A stretch of DNA of 64,000 bases from SKPS01 sp964469215 (GTDB lineage Bacteria > Bacteroidota > Bacteroidia > Bacteroidales > SKPS01): the NCBI GenBank assembly GCA_964469215.1, contig CAYXYB010000001.1:1-64000 (forward strand), in the 5' to 3' direction. Positions 27,972 to 37,263 of this stretch are shown here, one piece after another. Made by a program: the position numbers and the translations under genes. The notes beneath the pieces were generated by a model that did not search any database, was not told where the DNA came from, and saw nothing but the letters and a program-made list of their open reading frames with translations. Positions within the stretch are counted from its first letter, which is position 1, and each line of letters starts with the position of its first letter.

Positions 27972-27996
27972 AAAAAAAGCCCATGTACCCATGAGC
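27972..27996 (-). terminator. Intrinsic terminator of tRNA-Leu
   Basis: On the minus strand GCTCATG-GGTA-CATGGGC forms a 7-bp stem (one G-U pair) followed by seven T, 14 bases after the tRNA 3' end. Confidence 0.7.
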
Positions 27997-28010
27997 ATTT
28001 TGTCTTTTTG

Positions 28011-28094
28011 TACCCGGAGCCGGGATCGAACCGGCACGAGTGTTACCTCACTGGTTTTTGAGACCAGCGCGTCTACCTATTCCGCCATCCGGGC
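28011..28094 (-). tRNA. tRNA-Leu (anticodon CAA)
   Basis: The minus strand folds as a class II tRNA: acceptor GCCCGGA/TCCGGGT with discriminator A, D-arm with GGTAGACGC, anticodon stem CTGGT/ACCAG with loop CTCAAAA (anticodon CAA, reads UUG), long variable arm TGAGGTAACACTCG, and T-arm GCCGG-TTCGATC-CCGGC. No CCA is encoded. The first acceptor pair is G-T. Confidence 0.96.
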
Positions 28095-28220
28095 AAACCT
28101 GAACCAGACCGCAAAATTAATTCTTTTTATCAATACTTTTAAAACTGGTTCTGTTCAATGTTGTTTTTTCGTAAATTGCCGGGCAAAATACTATCATCTT
28201 TTCACCAAATAATTACTTTA

Positions 28221-29165
28221 ATGGCATCGGTAGTCAATATTTTCGCAGGTCAGGCCAGTATTTACCTGGCTGAAAAGATCGCTGCATCCTATGGTAAGAA
28301 GCTCGGCAACGTAAAAGTGACACATTTCAGCGACGGTGAATTCCAACCTTCGTTTGAAGAGACGGTAAGAGGCAACGAACTGTTTATTATACAGTCGACA
28401 TTTGCCCCTTCGGATAATCTGTTCGAACTGCTTCTGATGATTGATGCTGCCAAACGGGCATCAGCAAAGAACATAGTTGCAGTATTACCTTATTACGGTT
28501 TTGCCCGTCAGGACAGAAAAGACAAGCCCAGAGTATCTATTGGAGCCAAGCTGGTGGCAAACCTCCTCACTGCTGCCGGTGTAAACCGGATCATCACTAT
28601 GGACCTGCATTCAGATCAGATACAAGGCTTTTTTGATCTGCCTGTTGACCACATGTATGCCTCCTCTATCATCATACCTTACCTTCTCAAACAGAAGCTT
28701 CCCAACCTTACCATAGCCTCTCCCGATACCGGAGGAACGAAACGTGCAGCTGCCTACGCAAAATTTCTTAACTCTGACCTCGTGATCTGCTTCAAACAGC
28801 GCGAAAAAGCCAATGTGGTCGATAAAATGACCCTTATCGGAGAGGTAAAAGGCAGAGATATTGTTCTTGTTGATGATATTATCGATACTGCCGGAACCAT
28901 CACCAAAGCTGCGGAAATGATGATGGCAGAGGGTGCTACCAGTGTACGGTGCGCCTGTACCCACCCCATACTTTCAGGCAGAGCATACGAACTTCTCGAA
29001 AAGTCACCACTCTGTGAAGTGATAGTTACTGATACCATCCCCCTTAAAGGCCATCTAGAAAAGATCACTGTTCTGTCAACAGCCAGTCTCTTCGCAGATG
29101 TAATTGGCAGGGTACATAACTACGAATCTATAAGTACACATTTTGAGTTTTCAACACTGCTGTGA
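28221..29165 (+). CDS. prs: Ribose-phosphate pyrophosphokinase (PRPP synthetase)
   Basis: A 314-residue cytosolic enzyme making PRPP from ribose 5-phosphate and ATP for nucleotide, His and Trp synthesis. The class I Prs sequence is clear: FSDGEFQPSFEE, ATP loop region YGFARQDRKDKPR, the catalytic flexible-loop and PRPP-binding motif VLVDDIIDTAGT. ATG at 28221 (MASVVNIFAGQAS) gives the usual family length; the longer in-frame start at 28158 would add 21 unconserved residues. It is divergent from the tRNA-Leu gene. A hairpin with T tract lies 22 bases past the stop and likely ends its transcript. Confidence 0.97.
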   Translation: MASVVNIFAGQASIYLAEKIAASYGKKLGNVKVTHFSDGEFQPSFEETVRGNELFIIQSTFAPSDNLFELLLMIDAAKRASAKNIVAVLPYYGFARQDRKDKPRVSIGAKLVANLLTAAGVNRIITMDLHSDQIQGFFDLPVDHMYASSIIIPYLLKQKLPNLTIASPDTGGTKRAAAYAKFLNSDLVICFKQREKANVVDKMTLIGEVKGRDIVLVDDIIDTAGTITKAAEMMMAEGATSVRCACTHPILSGRAYELLEKSPLCEVIVTDTIPLKGHLEKITVLSTASLFADVIGRVHNYESISTHFEFSTLL

Positions 29166-29177
29166 TGGAAAAAAAAC

Positions 29178-29185
29178 TACCTTTG
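29178..29185 (+). promoter_or_regulatory. -7 element of rplY
   Basis: TACCTTTG followed by C is a full match to the Bacteroidota -7 box. Transcription would start about 7 bases later, at the first bases of the hairpin 29188-29208, so the rplY mRNA may begin with that stem-loop. Confidence 0.5.
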
Positions 29186-29187
29186 CA

Positions 29188-29214
29188 CCCCCGTTAAGAA
29201 AACGGGGGTTTTTT
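29188..29214 (+). terminator. Strong hairpin with T tract between prs and rplY
   Basis: CCCCCGTT-AAGAA-AACGGGGG gives an 8-bp perfect stem followed by six T. It has the form of an intrinsic terminator for prs. It also lies just downstream of the rplY -7 box, so it could serve as a 5' leader structure or attenuator. Confidence 0.8.
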
Positions 29215-29236
29215 AATCTTCAAAAAATATTAATTT

Positions 29237-29851
29237 ATGAAAACAGTCAGATTGAGCGGTTCTCCAAGAGAGAACGTAGGGAAAAAAGACGCAAAAGCCC
29301 AACGCAGGGAGGGGCGTGTACCTTGTGTGTTGTATGGTGGAGGTGAACAAATCCATTTCTCTGCAGATGAGAAACAGTTTATTCCTATATTATTCACCCC
29401 GGAAGTAATGTTCGTGGAAATTGACCTGAACGGCACCTTTCATCTTGCTATTCTTCAGGACATCCAGTATCATCCCGTTTCAGACAAGATCATTCATGCA
29501 GATTTTCTGGAACTGCAGGAAGACAAGGAGATCAAACTTAACATCCCTGTCCTTACTACCGGTGTCTCCAAAGGTGTTCTCAGAGGCGGTAAACTAACTC
29601 TCCGTCTCAGGAGGCTTCCCGTGAAAGCATTGCCGGGCAAAATGCCGGAGAATATCACCATTGACATCACAAAACTTGATATTGGAAACGCAATCAAGGT
29701 AAAAGATATCAAAATCCCTGATGTAACTATTCTCAGTAATCCTTTCAACACTATTGTGAGTGTCAAGACCGCACGTGGTGTGGCTGCAACGGCAGAGACT
29801 GACACGACAGAACAAGTTAAAGGGGGGGGGGCAGAAGCAGCTGCTGAGTAA
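29237..29851 (+). CDS. rplY: 50S ribosomal protein L25 (TL5/Ctc type)
   Basis: A 204-residue large-subunit ribosomal protein that binds 5S rRNA. The N-terminal L25 domain contains REGRVPCVLYGGGE and HLAILQDIQYHPVSDKIIHADFLE; the second (TL5-type beta) domain (~95-180) includes KGVLRGGKL and IDITKLDIGNAIKVKDI. The end is an acidic, Ala/Gly/Glu-rich tail. Ten consecutive G residues (29822-29831) encode part of that tail, so a slip of one base would change only the last few residues and the stop. The pth gene follows 22 bases later, an arrangement common in bacteria. Confidence 0.95.
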   Translation: MKTVRLSGSPRENVGKKDAKAQRREGRVPCVLYGGGEQIHFSADEKQFIPILFTPEVMFVEIDLNGTFHLAILQDIQYHPVSDKIIHADFLELQEDKEIKLNIPVLTTGVSKGVLRGGKLTLRLRRLPVKALPGKMPENITIDITKLDIGNAIKVKDIKIPDVTILSNPFNTIVSVKTARGVAATAETDTTEQVKGGGAEAAAE

Positions 29852-29873
29852 CGGCAAACAGGGCTGATAATCC

Positions 29874-30437
29874 ATGAAATTTCTGATTGCAGGTTTGGGT
29901 AATATCGGAGAGCGGTATGCAGGCACCCGCCATAATGCCGGCTTCGATATTGCTGATCTTGTTGCAGCCCGAAAAGAAGCTGTCTGGGAAAGTAGCAGGT
30001 ATGCTTTAAGATGTTTGGTACGCTTCAAAGGGCGTGAACTTGTGATCATTAAACCTACCACCTTTATGAATCTGAGCGGAAAAGCAGTACGTTACTGGCT
30101 CAATCAGGAAAATATACCCTTTGAAAACCTACTTGTTATTGTTGATGACATTGCACTGCCACCCGGTGACCTGCGTCTGAAGAAAAAGGGCGGCTCGGGA
30201 AGCCATAACGGGTTGGAGGATATCATCTCAGTTCTGGGAACAGACGAATTTGCAAGACTTCGTTTTGGCATCGGAGATCAGTTTCTTAAAGGTTACCAGT
30301 CAGAGTATGTCCTTGGGCGATGGGATGAATCTGAACTGCCGATGATTAAAGAGAAAATGAAAATGGCTGCTGAAATGGTGATAAGTTACGTCACCGTTGG
30401 GGCTGACCGTACAATGAATCTGTTCAATAAAAAATAG
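29874..30437 (+). CDS. pth: Peptidyl-tRNA hydrolase
   Basis: A 187-residue cytosolic enzyme that releases tRNA from peptidyl-tRNAs dropped by ribosomes. The family residues are present: N-terminal GLGNIGERYAGTRHNAGF (Asn and catalytic His), KPTTFMNLSGKA, VDDIALPPGDLRLK (catalytic-network Asp) and GGSGSHNGLEDI. Length is normal. It follows rplY by 22 bases, so the two are probably one transcript. Nothing unusual. Confidence 0.97.
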   Translation: MKFLIAGLGNIGERYAGTRHNAGFDIADLVAARKEAVWESSRYALRCLVRFKGRELVIIKPTTFMNLSGKAVRYWLNQENIPFENLLVIVDDIALPPGDLRLKKKGGSGSHNGLEDIISVLGTDEFARLRFGIGDQFLKGYQSEYVLGRWDESELPMIKEKMKMAAEMVISYVTVGADRTMNLFNKK

Positions 30438-30512
30438 CGAATCGGGGAATCCGGGAAAAAAATATTAAGCCAATTTATTGATTATTATACCGGGAAAAAA
30501 GAGTTATTTTTG

Positions 30513-30520
30513 TATGTTTG
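30513..30520 (+). promoter_or_regulatory. -7 element of fbaA
   Basis: TATGTTTG matches TAnnTTTG. Since a TTG at 30518 that could open a longer fbaA frame overlaps this box, the proper start is ATG 30554. Confidence 0.5.
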
Positions 30521-30553
30521 GAATGCCATCAGAAACCCAACACATATACAACC

Positions 30554-31633
30554 ATGACAAAGAAAATTTCAGACGAGATCAGGCCCGGAGTAGTCACCGG
30601 TAACGATATTAAGAAGCTTTTCGCCATCGCCAAATCGGAGGGCTTTGCCCTTCCTGCGGTAAATGTGGTAAGCACCGGATCTGTAAATGCCATTATGGAG
30701 GCTGCTAAAGTTGTCAATTCCCCTGTCATAATCCAGTTCTCAAACGGAGGAGCCCTTTTCTATGCCGGCAAAGGTATTCCCAACGATGGAGAGAGAGGTG
30801 CAATAGCCGGGGCGGTGAGTGGAGCACTGCATATACACTTGCTGGCTGAAGAATACGGCATACCGGTGATACTCCACACCGACCACGCCGCCCGTAAACT
30901 CCTCCCCTGGATCGACGGACTGCTCGAAAGAGGTGAAAAACACTTTGCCAAAACAGGCAAACCCCTGTTCAGCTCCCATATGCTCGACCTGTCGGAAGAA
31001 CCTATCAAAGAAAATATTGAAACCTGTAAAAAATACCTCGAAAGGATGAGCCGCATAGGAATGACCCTGGAAATTGAACTCGGCGTTACCGGAGGCGAAG
31101 AGGATGGCGTTGATAATACAGGCATAGAAAGCTCCAGGCTCTATACCCAACCCGAAGAGGTGGCCTACGCCTATGAAGAGCTCAGTAAAATATCTGACAG
31201 TTTCACCATTGCTGCCTCATTCGGAAATGTCCATGGTGTTTACAAACCGGGTAACGTTAAGCTAACCCCTGTGATCCTCCATAACTCACAGGAGTTCATA
31301 ATCAAAAAATTCAACACCGACCCGAATCCCGTTAATTTCGTGTTTCACGGTGGCTCGGGATCTTCACGTGAAGAAATTCGTGAAGCAATATCCTATGGTG
31401 TTATCAAAATGAATATCGACACAGACACCCAGTGGGCTTTCTGGGATGGAGTTCATAAATTCTACCTCAAATATAAAGATTACCTGCAGGGTCAGATCGG
31501 AAATCCCGAAGGGGATGATAAGCCAAATAAAAAGTATTATGACCCCAGAAGGTTCCTCCGCGAAGGGGAAATTGCCATGATTGAAAGGCTCAGGGAAGCA
31601 TTTGAAGACCTCAACTGCATCAACAGGTTCTGA
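30554..31633 (+). CDS. fbaA: Class II fructose-bisphosphate aldolase
   Basis: A 359-residue zinc-dependent aldolase (type IIA) that cleaves fructose 1,6-bisphosphate to DHAP and glyceraldehyde 3-phosphate in glycolysis. Recognisable elements are IIQFSNGGALFYAGKG, VILHTDHAA (zinc His and general Asp), EIELGVTGGEEDGVDN, SFGNVHGVYKPGNV (zinc His), NFVFHGGSGSSREEI (zinc His and phosphate loop), and KMNIDTDTQWAFW. ATG 30554 fits the family N-terminus and the upstream promoter. It stands alone after pth. Confidence 0.96.
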   Translation: MTKKISDEIRPGVVTGNDIKKLFAIAKSEGFALPAVNVVSTGSVNAIMEAAKVVNSPVIIQFSNGGALFYAGKGIPNDGERGAIAGAVSGALHIHLLAEEYGIPVILHTDHAARKLLPWIDGLLERGEKHFAKTGKPLFSSHMLDLSEEPIKENIETCKKYLERMSRIGMTLEIELGVTGGEEDGVDNTGIESSRLYTQPEEVAYAYEELSKISDSFTIAASFGNVHGVYKPGNVKLTPVILHNSQEFIIKKFNTDPNPVNFVFHGGSGSSREEIREAISYGVIKMNIDTDTQWAFWDGVHKFYLKYKDYLQGQIGNPEGDDKPNKKYYDPRRFLREGEIAMIERLREAFEDLNCINRF

Positions 31634-31818
31634 TAAAATCAATATTTCTTTTGAACTATTTGAATTGTTTATCAAACACTTGATGATAAATACTATTCGC
31701 TGTATGCATACTGTGAAATACTTCGATCTTTAATGCCTTATATATACAGAGTCCGGTGAAAAGGAGCTAAGGTTCTCTATTTGGGAATTTATGATATCAG
31801 ATGCATCTGACCTGATAA

Positions 31819-32703
31819 CTATTTTTTCTTCGGTTCAAGAGCACTAAATGGATTTGCCAGGTTTTGAAATGAAATTAATTCCATTTTTACGTTTCCAACA
31901 ATCACACCTGTCTTCATAAGTATCGGAACCCTGTTTCTGTCGTCACTGATATAAAGCTCCATTGCATAGCTGTCCTTGAATACATCCCCTGTTATGAGCC
32001 TGGGCTTTATCTTTATGCATTTCACACGCCCCATCGATGTTTTTATCGTCTCGCGGCCAAGAATCTCCATTGAAGAGGTGTAAATCGTGTCGTCAATAAT
32101 AAAGTTGAAACTGAAAATCTCTCCCTTTTTTGCATTGTTGATGTCGAGAGTTCTGGCAAAATATATCATCGAAAGCACATCGTGAATGTTTTCGGGAGTC
32201 TCAATTATTGTAGTACGGTTGTTCTTCAGATCCTGATAAGTTGCTCTGCCTCTTTCCTGATGAAAGGTTACATTCTGCTTCTTGATATAACCCCCTTCAT
32301 CAACCCGCCTGATAAAGAACCTGGGTAAAAGATTTTCTTCATCAAGAAAGGTTTCATAACGGTCGTCGACCTTGTAGAAAAGGTTGAATGCCCCTTTTGT
32401 TTTGCCCAATACCTGGATATGATGTGTGTTGCGGTTGTTGATTATCCTTGAACCCTCCTTTATGCTGAAAGTGACCTCCCCGGCGGTCACCTTCCCGGTA
32501 AGTATTGCATCATAGTAAACCCTGTAAACAAGGTGTTCACCCTTGATAAAAGCTTTGTTAATACGTTTCGGAGGCGAATTGAATCCTGAACCTGTAAACA
32601 GTAAAAGTGCCGTGATCATTAACGGCAACATAAAAAGAAACTTCCCGGTTAAAGTATACCCGGAAAGTTTAGCTCTTTTATCCAACCCGGACAGTTTCGA
32701 CAT
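31819..32703 (-). CDS. DUF3108-domain protein
   Basis: A 294-residue protein with an N-terminal signal or anchor segment (FLFMLPLMITALLLFTGSGF, ~23-42) and a single DUF3108 domain. The domain starts with KGEHLVYRVYYDAILTGKVTAGEVTF, then VDDRYETFLDEENLLPRFFIRRV, ENIHDVLSMIYFART and GRVKCIKIKPRL. This beta-rich periplasmic family is common in Bacteroidota; its function is unknown, and it may bind lipid or polysaccharide. It lies 97 bases downstream of leuS, same strand, and could be read through from it. Confidence 0.88.
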   Translation of the reverse strand: MSKLSGLDKRAKLSGYTLTGKFLFMLPLMITALLLFTGSGFNSPPKRINKAFIKGEHLVYRVYYDAILTGKVTAGEVTFSIKEGSRIINNRNTHHIQVLGKTKGAFNLFYKVDDRYETFLDEENLLPRFFIRRVDEGGYIKKQNVTFHQERGRATYQDLKNNRTTIIETPENIHDVLSMIYFARTLDINNAKKGEIFSFNFIIDDTIYTSSMEILGRETIKTSMGRVKCIKIKPRLITGDVFKDSYAMELYISDDRNRVPILMKTGVIVGNVKMELISFQNLANPFSALEPKKK

Positions 32704-32800
32704 GATAATTTCAGTTTATTCAGTTTATCTGGCCTGTGTGCAAAAAGTGTTCCAACGCTAAATCATCGCTCCGGTTGTATATTAACTTCAACAAAATGAA

Positions 32801-35563
32801 TTAAAAAACCACATTGATGATTCTTCCGGGAACCACAATTACTTTTTTGACCGGCTTGCCTGAAAGATATTTTTCGGTCTGAATGTTTGCACGCACACCA
32901 GCTTCAACCTCCTCCCTGGTTGCATTTGAAGGAAATTCTATTTTGAACCTTGTTTTGCCATTGAATGAGACAGGATATTCGATCGTTTCTTCAATAAGAA
33001 AACCGGGATTTAAGGTCGGGAAACCGGCTTTGGCAACGGACCCGGAATGCCCCATCATGCTCCACAGCTCTTCGGCTATATGCGGAGCATAAGGCGACAA
33101 TATTACGGTAAGTGGTTCGAGGATAGCCCTCTTGTTGCATTTGAGATCACCCAAGTCATTCACACAGATCATAAAAGTGCTTACTGCTGTATTGAATGAA
33201 AATCGTTCTATATCATCCTGAACCTTTTTAATGGTCTTGTGCAGAACCTTGAGTTCTGCCTGTGAAGGCTCCTCGTCTGACAGTGAAAACTGCCTGTTGT
33301 TATCGAAGAACAGCTTCCAGAACTTCCTGATGAACCTGAATACACCTTCTATGCCGTTGGTATCCCACGGCTTGTGTTGCTCTATTGGGCCGAGGAACAT
33401 TTCGTACATTCTGAGTGTGTCGGCTCCGTACCTGTCGGCCAGATCATCGGGATTGACAACGTTGTGGAACCTCTTCGACATCTTCTCTATTTCGAATCCG
33501 CAATTATACACACCATTTTCGAGGATAAAATCCGCAGAAGCAAATTCAGGTCTCCAGGCTTTGAATTGGTCGATGTCCAGATGATCGTTATCAACCATAC
33601 TTACATCCACATGTATCGGAGTAACTTCATAGTTTTCTCTGAGGCCGGATGTAACGAAGGTGTTGGTGCCGTTGATACGGTACACGAGGCTTGACCGGCC
33701 CTGGATCATACCCTGGTTGATCAGCTTTTTGAAAGGTTCATCTTTGCACACATAATCCAGGTCGAAGAGGAACTTATTCCAGAACCTGGCATATATCAGA
33801 TGGCCTGTTGCATGTTCCATTCCACCGATGTAGAGGTCTACATTCTGCCAATATCTGTTTGCTTCCTTGCCAACTAGTTGATTATTATTGCCGGGGTCCA
33901 TATATCTAAGGTAGTAGGCGCTGCTGCCTGCAAAGCCGGGCATGGTGCTAAGCTCAAGAGGAAATCCCTCTTTTGTGTGCCATCCTGCAGCACGTCCCAG
34001 TGGTGGGTCACCCTGCTCTGTGGGGAGATAAGCATCCACCTCAGGTAATTCGAGAGGTAGGTCGTTTTCATCCAACGGGTAAGGCATGCCCTCCCTGTAA
34101 TACATGGGGAAGGGTTCACCCCAGTATCTCTGGCGGCTGAAGATTGCGTCGCGGAGACGGTAGTTCACCATACCATAACCAATATTCATTTCCTCCAGCC
34201 TGTGGTTCATAACCTTTATTGCCTCCTTAATGTGGAGACCGGTGATGAAGTCTGAGTTTATGACCTTTGAGTCTTTGGAGTCGAATGCAGCTTCTGAGAT
34301 ATCACCTTCGATGACCTGTCTTATTTCCAGGTTAAAATGCATAGCAAATGCATAATCACGTGCATCATGTGCAGGCACAGCCATTATTGCCCCGGTGCCG
34401 TAGCCGGAAAGCACATAATCGGCAATCCATATTGGCAAAGGGTCTCCTGTGAAAGGGTGCCTTGCATAGTTACCAGTAAACACTCCGGTAATCTTCTTCA
34501 CTTCAGCCATCCTCTCCCTGTCGGTTCTGTTAACGGCCTCCAGTATATATTCTTCAACGGCGCTGCGTTGCCTTTCGGTAGCAAGAGTATTCGCCAGATC
34601 ACTTTCAGGGGCAATCACCATAAATGTGCATCCAAAGATGGTATCGGGTCTGGTGGTGAACACATTGAAGCTGATGTCGCTGTTCAAAACATCGAATCGC
34701 ATCACCGCCCCTTCGGAACGGCCTATCCAGTTGCGCTGTATCTCTTTGGCAGACTCTGACCAGTCGAGGTCATCCAGTCCCATGAGCAGGCGGTGGGCGT
34801 ATGCCGAGATCCGCAACGACCATTGCTTCATGCTTTTTCTGATAACCGGATGCCCTCCCCTTTCCGAGATGCCATCCTTAACCTCATCGTTAGCCAGCAC
34901 TGTTCCAAGTGCAGGGCACCAGTTTACCATGGTGTCGGCAAGGTATGCAAGGCGGTAATGCATGAGCATCTCCTGCTGTTCCCGCTCCGGCATCCTGCTC
35001 CACTGATCAGCAGTAAAATCATAAGCTTCGTTTGACCTGGAAGCTTTTACACCCCCGGTACCTGTATGTCTGAATATTGCAATAAGTTCTTCTATCGGCC
35101 TTGCCTTATCTGCCTCGTTGTCGTACCACGCATTGAACATCTTCAGGAAGGCCCATTGCGTCCATTTGTAATAGAAGGGGTCGGAAGTGCGCACCTCGCG
35201 ATCCCAGTCGTATGCAAAACCCAGCCTGAAAAGCTGCTGTTTGTACCTTGTGATGTTTTCCGCTGTTGTCAATGCCGGATGCTGCCCTGTCTGTATTGCA
35301 TACTGCTCGGCAGGAAGCCCGAACGCATCGAAACCCATCGGGTGAAGTACGTTGTACCCTTTCAGCCATTTGTACCTTGAATAGATGTCGCTTGCTATAT
35401 AACCCAGGGGGTGGCCTACATGAAGACCCGCCCCCGAAGGATATGGAAACATATCGAGAACATAATATTTGGGCTTTTCCGATATGTTATCGGCACTGAA
35501 TGTCTTTTCGTGCATCCACCTTGCCTGCCAACGTTGCTCTATTTCCCTGAAATTGTAGTCCAT
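32801..35563 (-). CDS. leuS: Leucyl-tRNA synthetase
   Basis: A 920-residue class I aminoacyl-tRNA synthetase. The HIGH-type motif is in FPYPSGAGLHVGHPLGY, the editing domain has TTRPDTIFG and GTGAIMAVPAHD, then GSSAYYLRYMDP and GGMEHATGHLIYARFW near the active site, and the KMSKS loop appears as EKMSKRFHNV. The C-terminal anticodon-binding and tail domains are complete. ATG 35563 (MDYNFREIEQRW) is chosen: a longer frame to 35662 would overlap the DUF819 gene's 3' end and add unconserved residues. It is the likely last essential gene of a minus-strand run starting at the S9 peptidase. Confidence 0.97.
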   Translation of the reverse strand: MDYNFREIEQRWQARWMHEKTFSADNISEKPKYYVLDMFPYPSGAGLHVGHPLGYIASDIYSRYKWLKGYNVLHPMGFDAFGLPAEQYAIQTGQHPALTTAENITRYKQQLFRLGFAYDWDREVRTSDPFYYKWTQWAFLKMFNAWYDNEADKARPIEELIAIFRHTGTGGVKASRSNEAYDFTADQWSRMPEREQQEMLMHYRLAYLADTMVNWCPALGTVLANDEVKDGISERGGHPVIRKSMKQWSLRISAYAHRLLMGLDDLDWSESAKEIQRNWIGRSEGAVMRFDVLNSDISFNVFTTRPDTIFGCTFMVIAPESDLANTLATERQRSAVEEYILEAVNRTDRERMAEVKKITGVFTGNYARHPFTGDPLPIWIADYVLSGYGTGAIMAVPAHDARDYAFAMHFNLEIRQVIEGDISEAAFDSKDSKVINSDFITGLHIKEAIKVMNHRLEEMNIGYGMVNYRLRDAIFSRQRYWGEPFPMYYREGMPYPLDENDLPLELPEVDAYLPTEQGDPPLGRAAGWHTKEGFPLELSTMPGFAGSSAYYLRYMDPGNNNQLVGKEANRYWQNVDLYIGGMEHATGHLIYARFWNKFLFDLDYVCKDEPFKKLINQGMIQGRSSLVYRINGTNTFVTSGLRENYEVTPIHVDVSMVDNDHLDIDQFKAWRPEFASADFILENGVYNCGFEIEKMSKRFHNVVNPDDLADRYGADTLRMYEMFLGPIEQHKPWDTNGIEGVFRFIRKFWKLFFDNNRQFSLSDEEPSQAELKVLHKTIKKVQDDIERFSFNTAVSTFMICVNDLGDLKCNKRAILEPLTVILSPYAPHIAEELWSMMGHSGSVAKAGFPTLNPGFLIEETIEYPVSFNGKTRFKIEFPSNATREEVEAGVRANIQTEKYLSGKPVKKVIVVPGRIINVVF

Positions 35564-35630
35564 GGTTCTTCTGAACAGAAATGTTTTTCTTTCCAAAAAC
35601 GCCTGCGAAGATAGTAAATAATTATCAACA

Positions 35631-36782
35631 CTATCCCTGTAACAGCATTGCCATGAATACACCCAGGTAATTGCCTATTGCATATCCGATAATTCCAACT
35701 GCAAGACCTGAAATAATAATCTGTCTGTTTCCAAGAGCACCGGCCATCATTGGCACAAATGGGGGAGAAAAGACCAATGCGATAGATGTTATCATCGTTG
35801 TGTCGGCATCAATCCTGAAAATACGTGCCAGGATCACATGCAGAAGAAGTGTGCCAAAAACAGCGAGGGCCACAAAGTAGAACAGATAAAGCGAGGAGAT
35901 CTTAAGGTTGCTTATATTGGCCATTGAAGCAACTACAAGGCTGAATACCAGGATGAAATACATTCCCAGTTCAAAAGTTTTCTTAATACGGTTAATTCTG
36001 GGTATAAAAGATGCTGCAATGCCAAAGGTTGTAATGGAAAGGATTGCTGTAACCATCGAAACCGATTCATCAACAATCATTGAGAGGCCTCCCCCAACAG
36101 CAAAGATCAGGATCGTGATTCCAAGAGCGCCCATCAGAGGAATAAATGTTTTTCTCTTGAACATACCGCTGTAATCATCGGTTGATAAATGACTATCAAC
36201 CGGTTCTTCCCCGGAATCTCTGTTTATGAACCTTGGTAAAAATCTCCTGAGCAGCACCTTCCCGAATGTTATCAGAATAAAAAGGTATATGGCACAAAGC
36301 ACAATATCATAGGTATGTGTGAGTATATATGTGGTTTCATCAACGCTGAGAGCAGTTTTTATTGATGCCAGATTGGGTGTTCCTCCGGAATATACACCAA
36401 ACAGCATCCCTGCCACCTTTGCTGAATCCTCAATGTTATCTTTCCATAAAAAGTGGCCTAAACTAACAACAATTATCAACGATGATAACGCGACCACCAG
36501 TGATAACCCTGTCCTGCCTGCAAGTTTTGTCCATTTGCTTATCTGAAGGGAAAATAAAAGGAGTGGAAGTGCTATCGGTATTGTTATGGTGATCATCAGA
36601 TCCTGCAATTCACGGGCTTCATTACCGATAATCCCAATGTTTCCTATTATCAGGCCAATTAAATAGGCAATTACTATTGATCCTGCCTTATTCAGCAAAG
36701 GCACTTTTCCTGTGATCCAGATGATAAAAACAGGGGTTATCAGATAAAAACAGATCAGCAAAACAAAACCTGTTGTTGTCAT
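35631..36782 (-). CDS. DUF819-family membrane transporter-like protein
   Basis: A 383-residue integral membrane protein with about ten hydrophobic segments, belonging to DUF819 (YjcL-like). Characteristic pieces are PLLLFSLQI, KVAGMLFGVYSGGTPNLASIKTAL, and FSPPFVPMMAGALGNR near the end. The duplicated SGGTPN / PPFVP elements suggest an inverted-repeat transporter fold, but the substrate is unknown. Its start overlaps the stop of the IPExxxVDY gene by four bases (ATGA), so the two are translationally coupled. Confidence 0.88.
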   Translation of the reverse strand: MTTTGFVLLICFYLITPVFIIWITGKVPLLNKAGSIVIAYLIGLIIGNIGIIGNEARELQDLMITITIPIALPLLLFSLQISKWTKLAGRTGLSLVVALSSLIIVVSLGHFLWKDNIEDSAKVAGMLFGVYSGGTPNLASIKTALSVDETTYILTHTYDIVLCAIYLFILITFGKVLLRRFLPRFINRDSGEEPVDSHLSTDDYSGMFKRKTFIPLMGALGITILIFAVGGGLSMIVDESVSMVTAILSITTFGIAASFIPRINRIKKTFELGMYFILVFSLVVASMANISNLKISSLYLFYFVALAVFGTLLLHVILARIFRIDADTTMITSIALVFSPPFVPMMAGALGNRQIIISGLAVGIIGYAIGNYLGVFMAMLLQG

Positions 36783-37246
36783 AATGGTTCATGATTTGAA
36801 TTGTTGACATGCAATTCGATAATGTTCAGGATCTTATCCAGGCCTGCAATTTTTGTATGATCAATTTTTTGAATCATGATCACCTCCTTTATTGATCTTA
36901 TCTTTCTGATCATTCCGTCGAGATCGTATCTTTGGGTGAGATTTAAAATGACAAGAATATAATCGACATTTTTCAGAATAGAGAACAGGGTTGGGTTTTC
37001 TTTCGGATAATGTTTTATGAGGCTTGCGTGAAATCCATATTCTTTCTGGTAACTGGTAAAAAAGGGATAAAGGCCTGCAGGGCTATTTCCCTCCTCCGAA
37101 ACAGACAGGTCGGCCACTTTTACAAGTTTCAGATCGGTGTTTTTATTTATGAAATGCACCAGCCGGTAATCCGGCAGTTGTGATGCCACTCCAATGAGTG
37201 CTGCATCTGAATATGGCAGGTTAACCAACTGATGTTTCTTTGCCAT
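36779..37246 (-). CDS. IPExxxVDY family protein
   Basis: A 155-residue soluble protein of the Bacteroidota IPExxxVDY family, recognisable by the NPTLFSILKNVDYILVI segment and the C-terminal IRSIKEVIMIQKID. In relatives the eponymous motif is IPExxxVDY; here IPE is replaced by FSI while VDY is kept. The function is unknown. It is coupled to the DUF819 transporter by an ATGA overlap and lies 17 bases upstream-side of the S9 peptidase stop, so all are probably co-transcribed. Confidence 0.75.
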   Translation of the reverse strand: MAKKHQLVNLPYSDAALIGVASQLPDYRLVHFINKNTDLKLVKVADLSVSEEGNSPAGLYPFFTSYQKEYGFHASLIKHYPKENPTLFSILKNVDYILVILNLTQRYDLDGMIRKIRSIKEVIMIQKIDHTKIAGLDKILNIIELHVNNSNHEPL

Positions 37247-37263
37247 GGTATGGATTATTTGTT

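Noticed and set aside
35564..35662. N-terminal extension of leuS
   Set aside because: The extra 33 codons are unlike LeuRS and overlap the end of the DUF819 gene.
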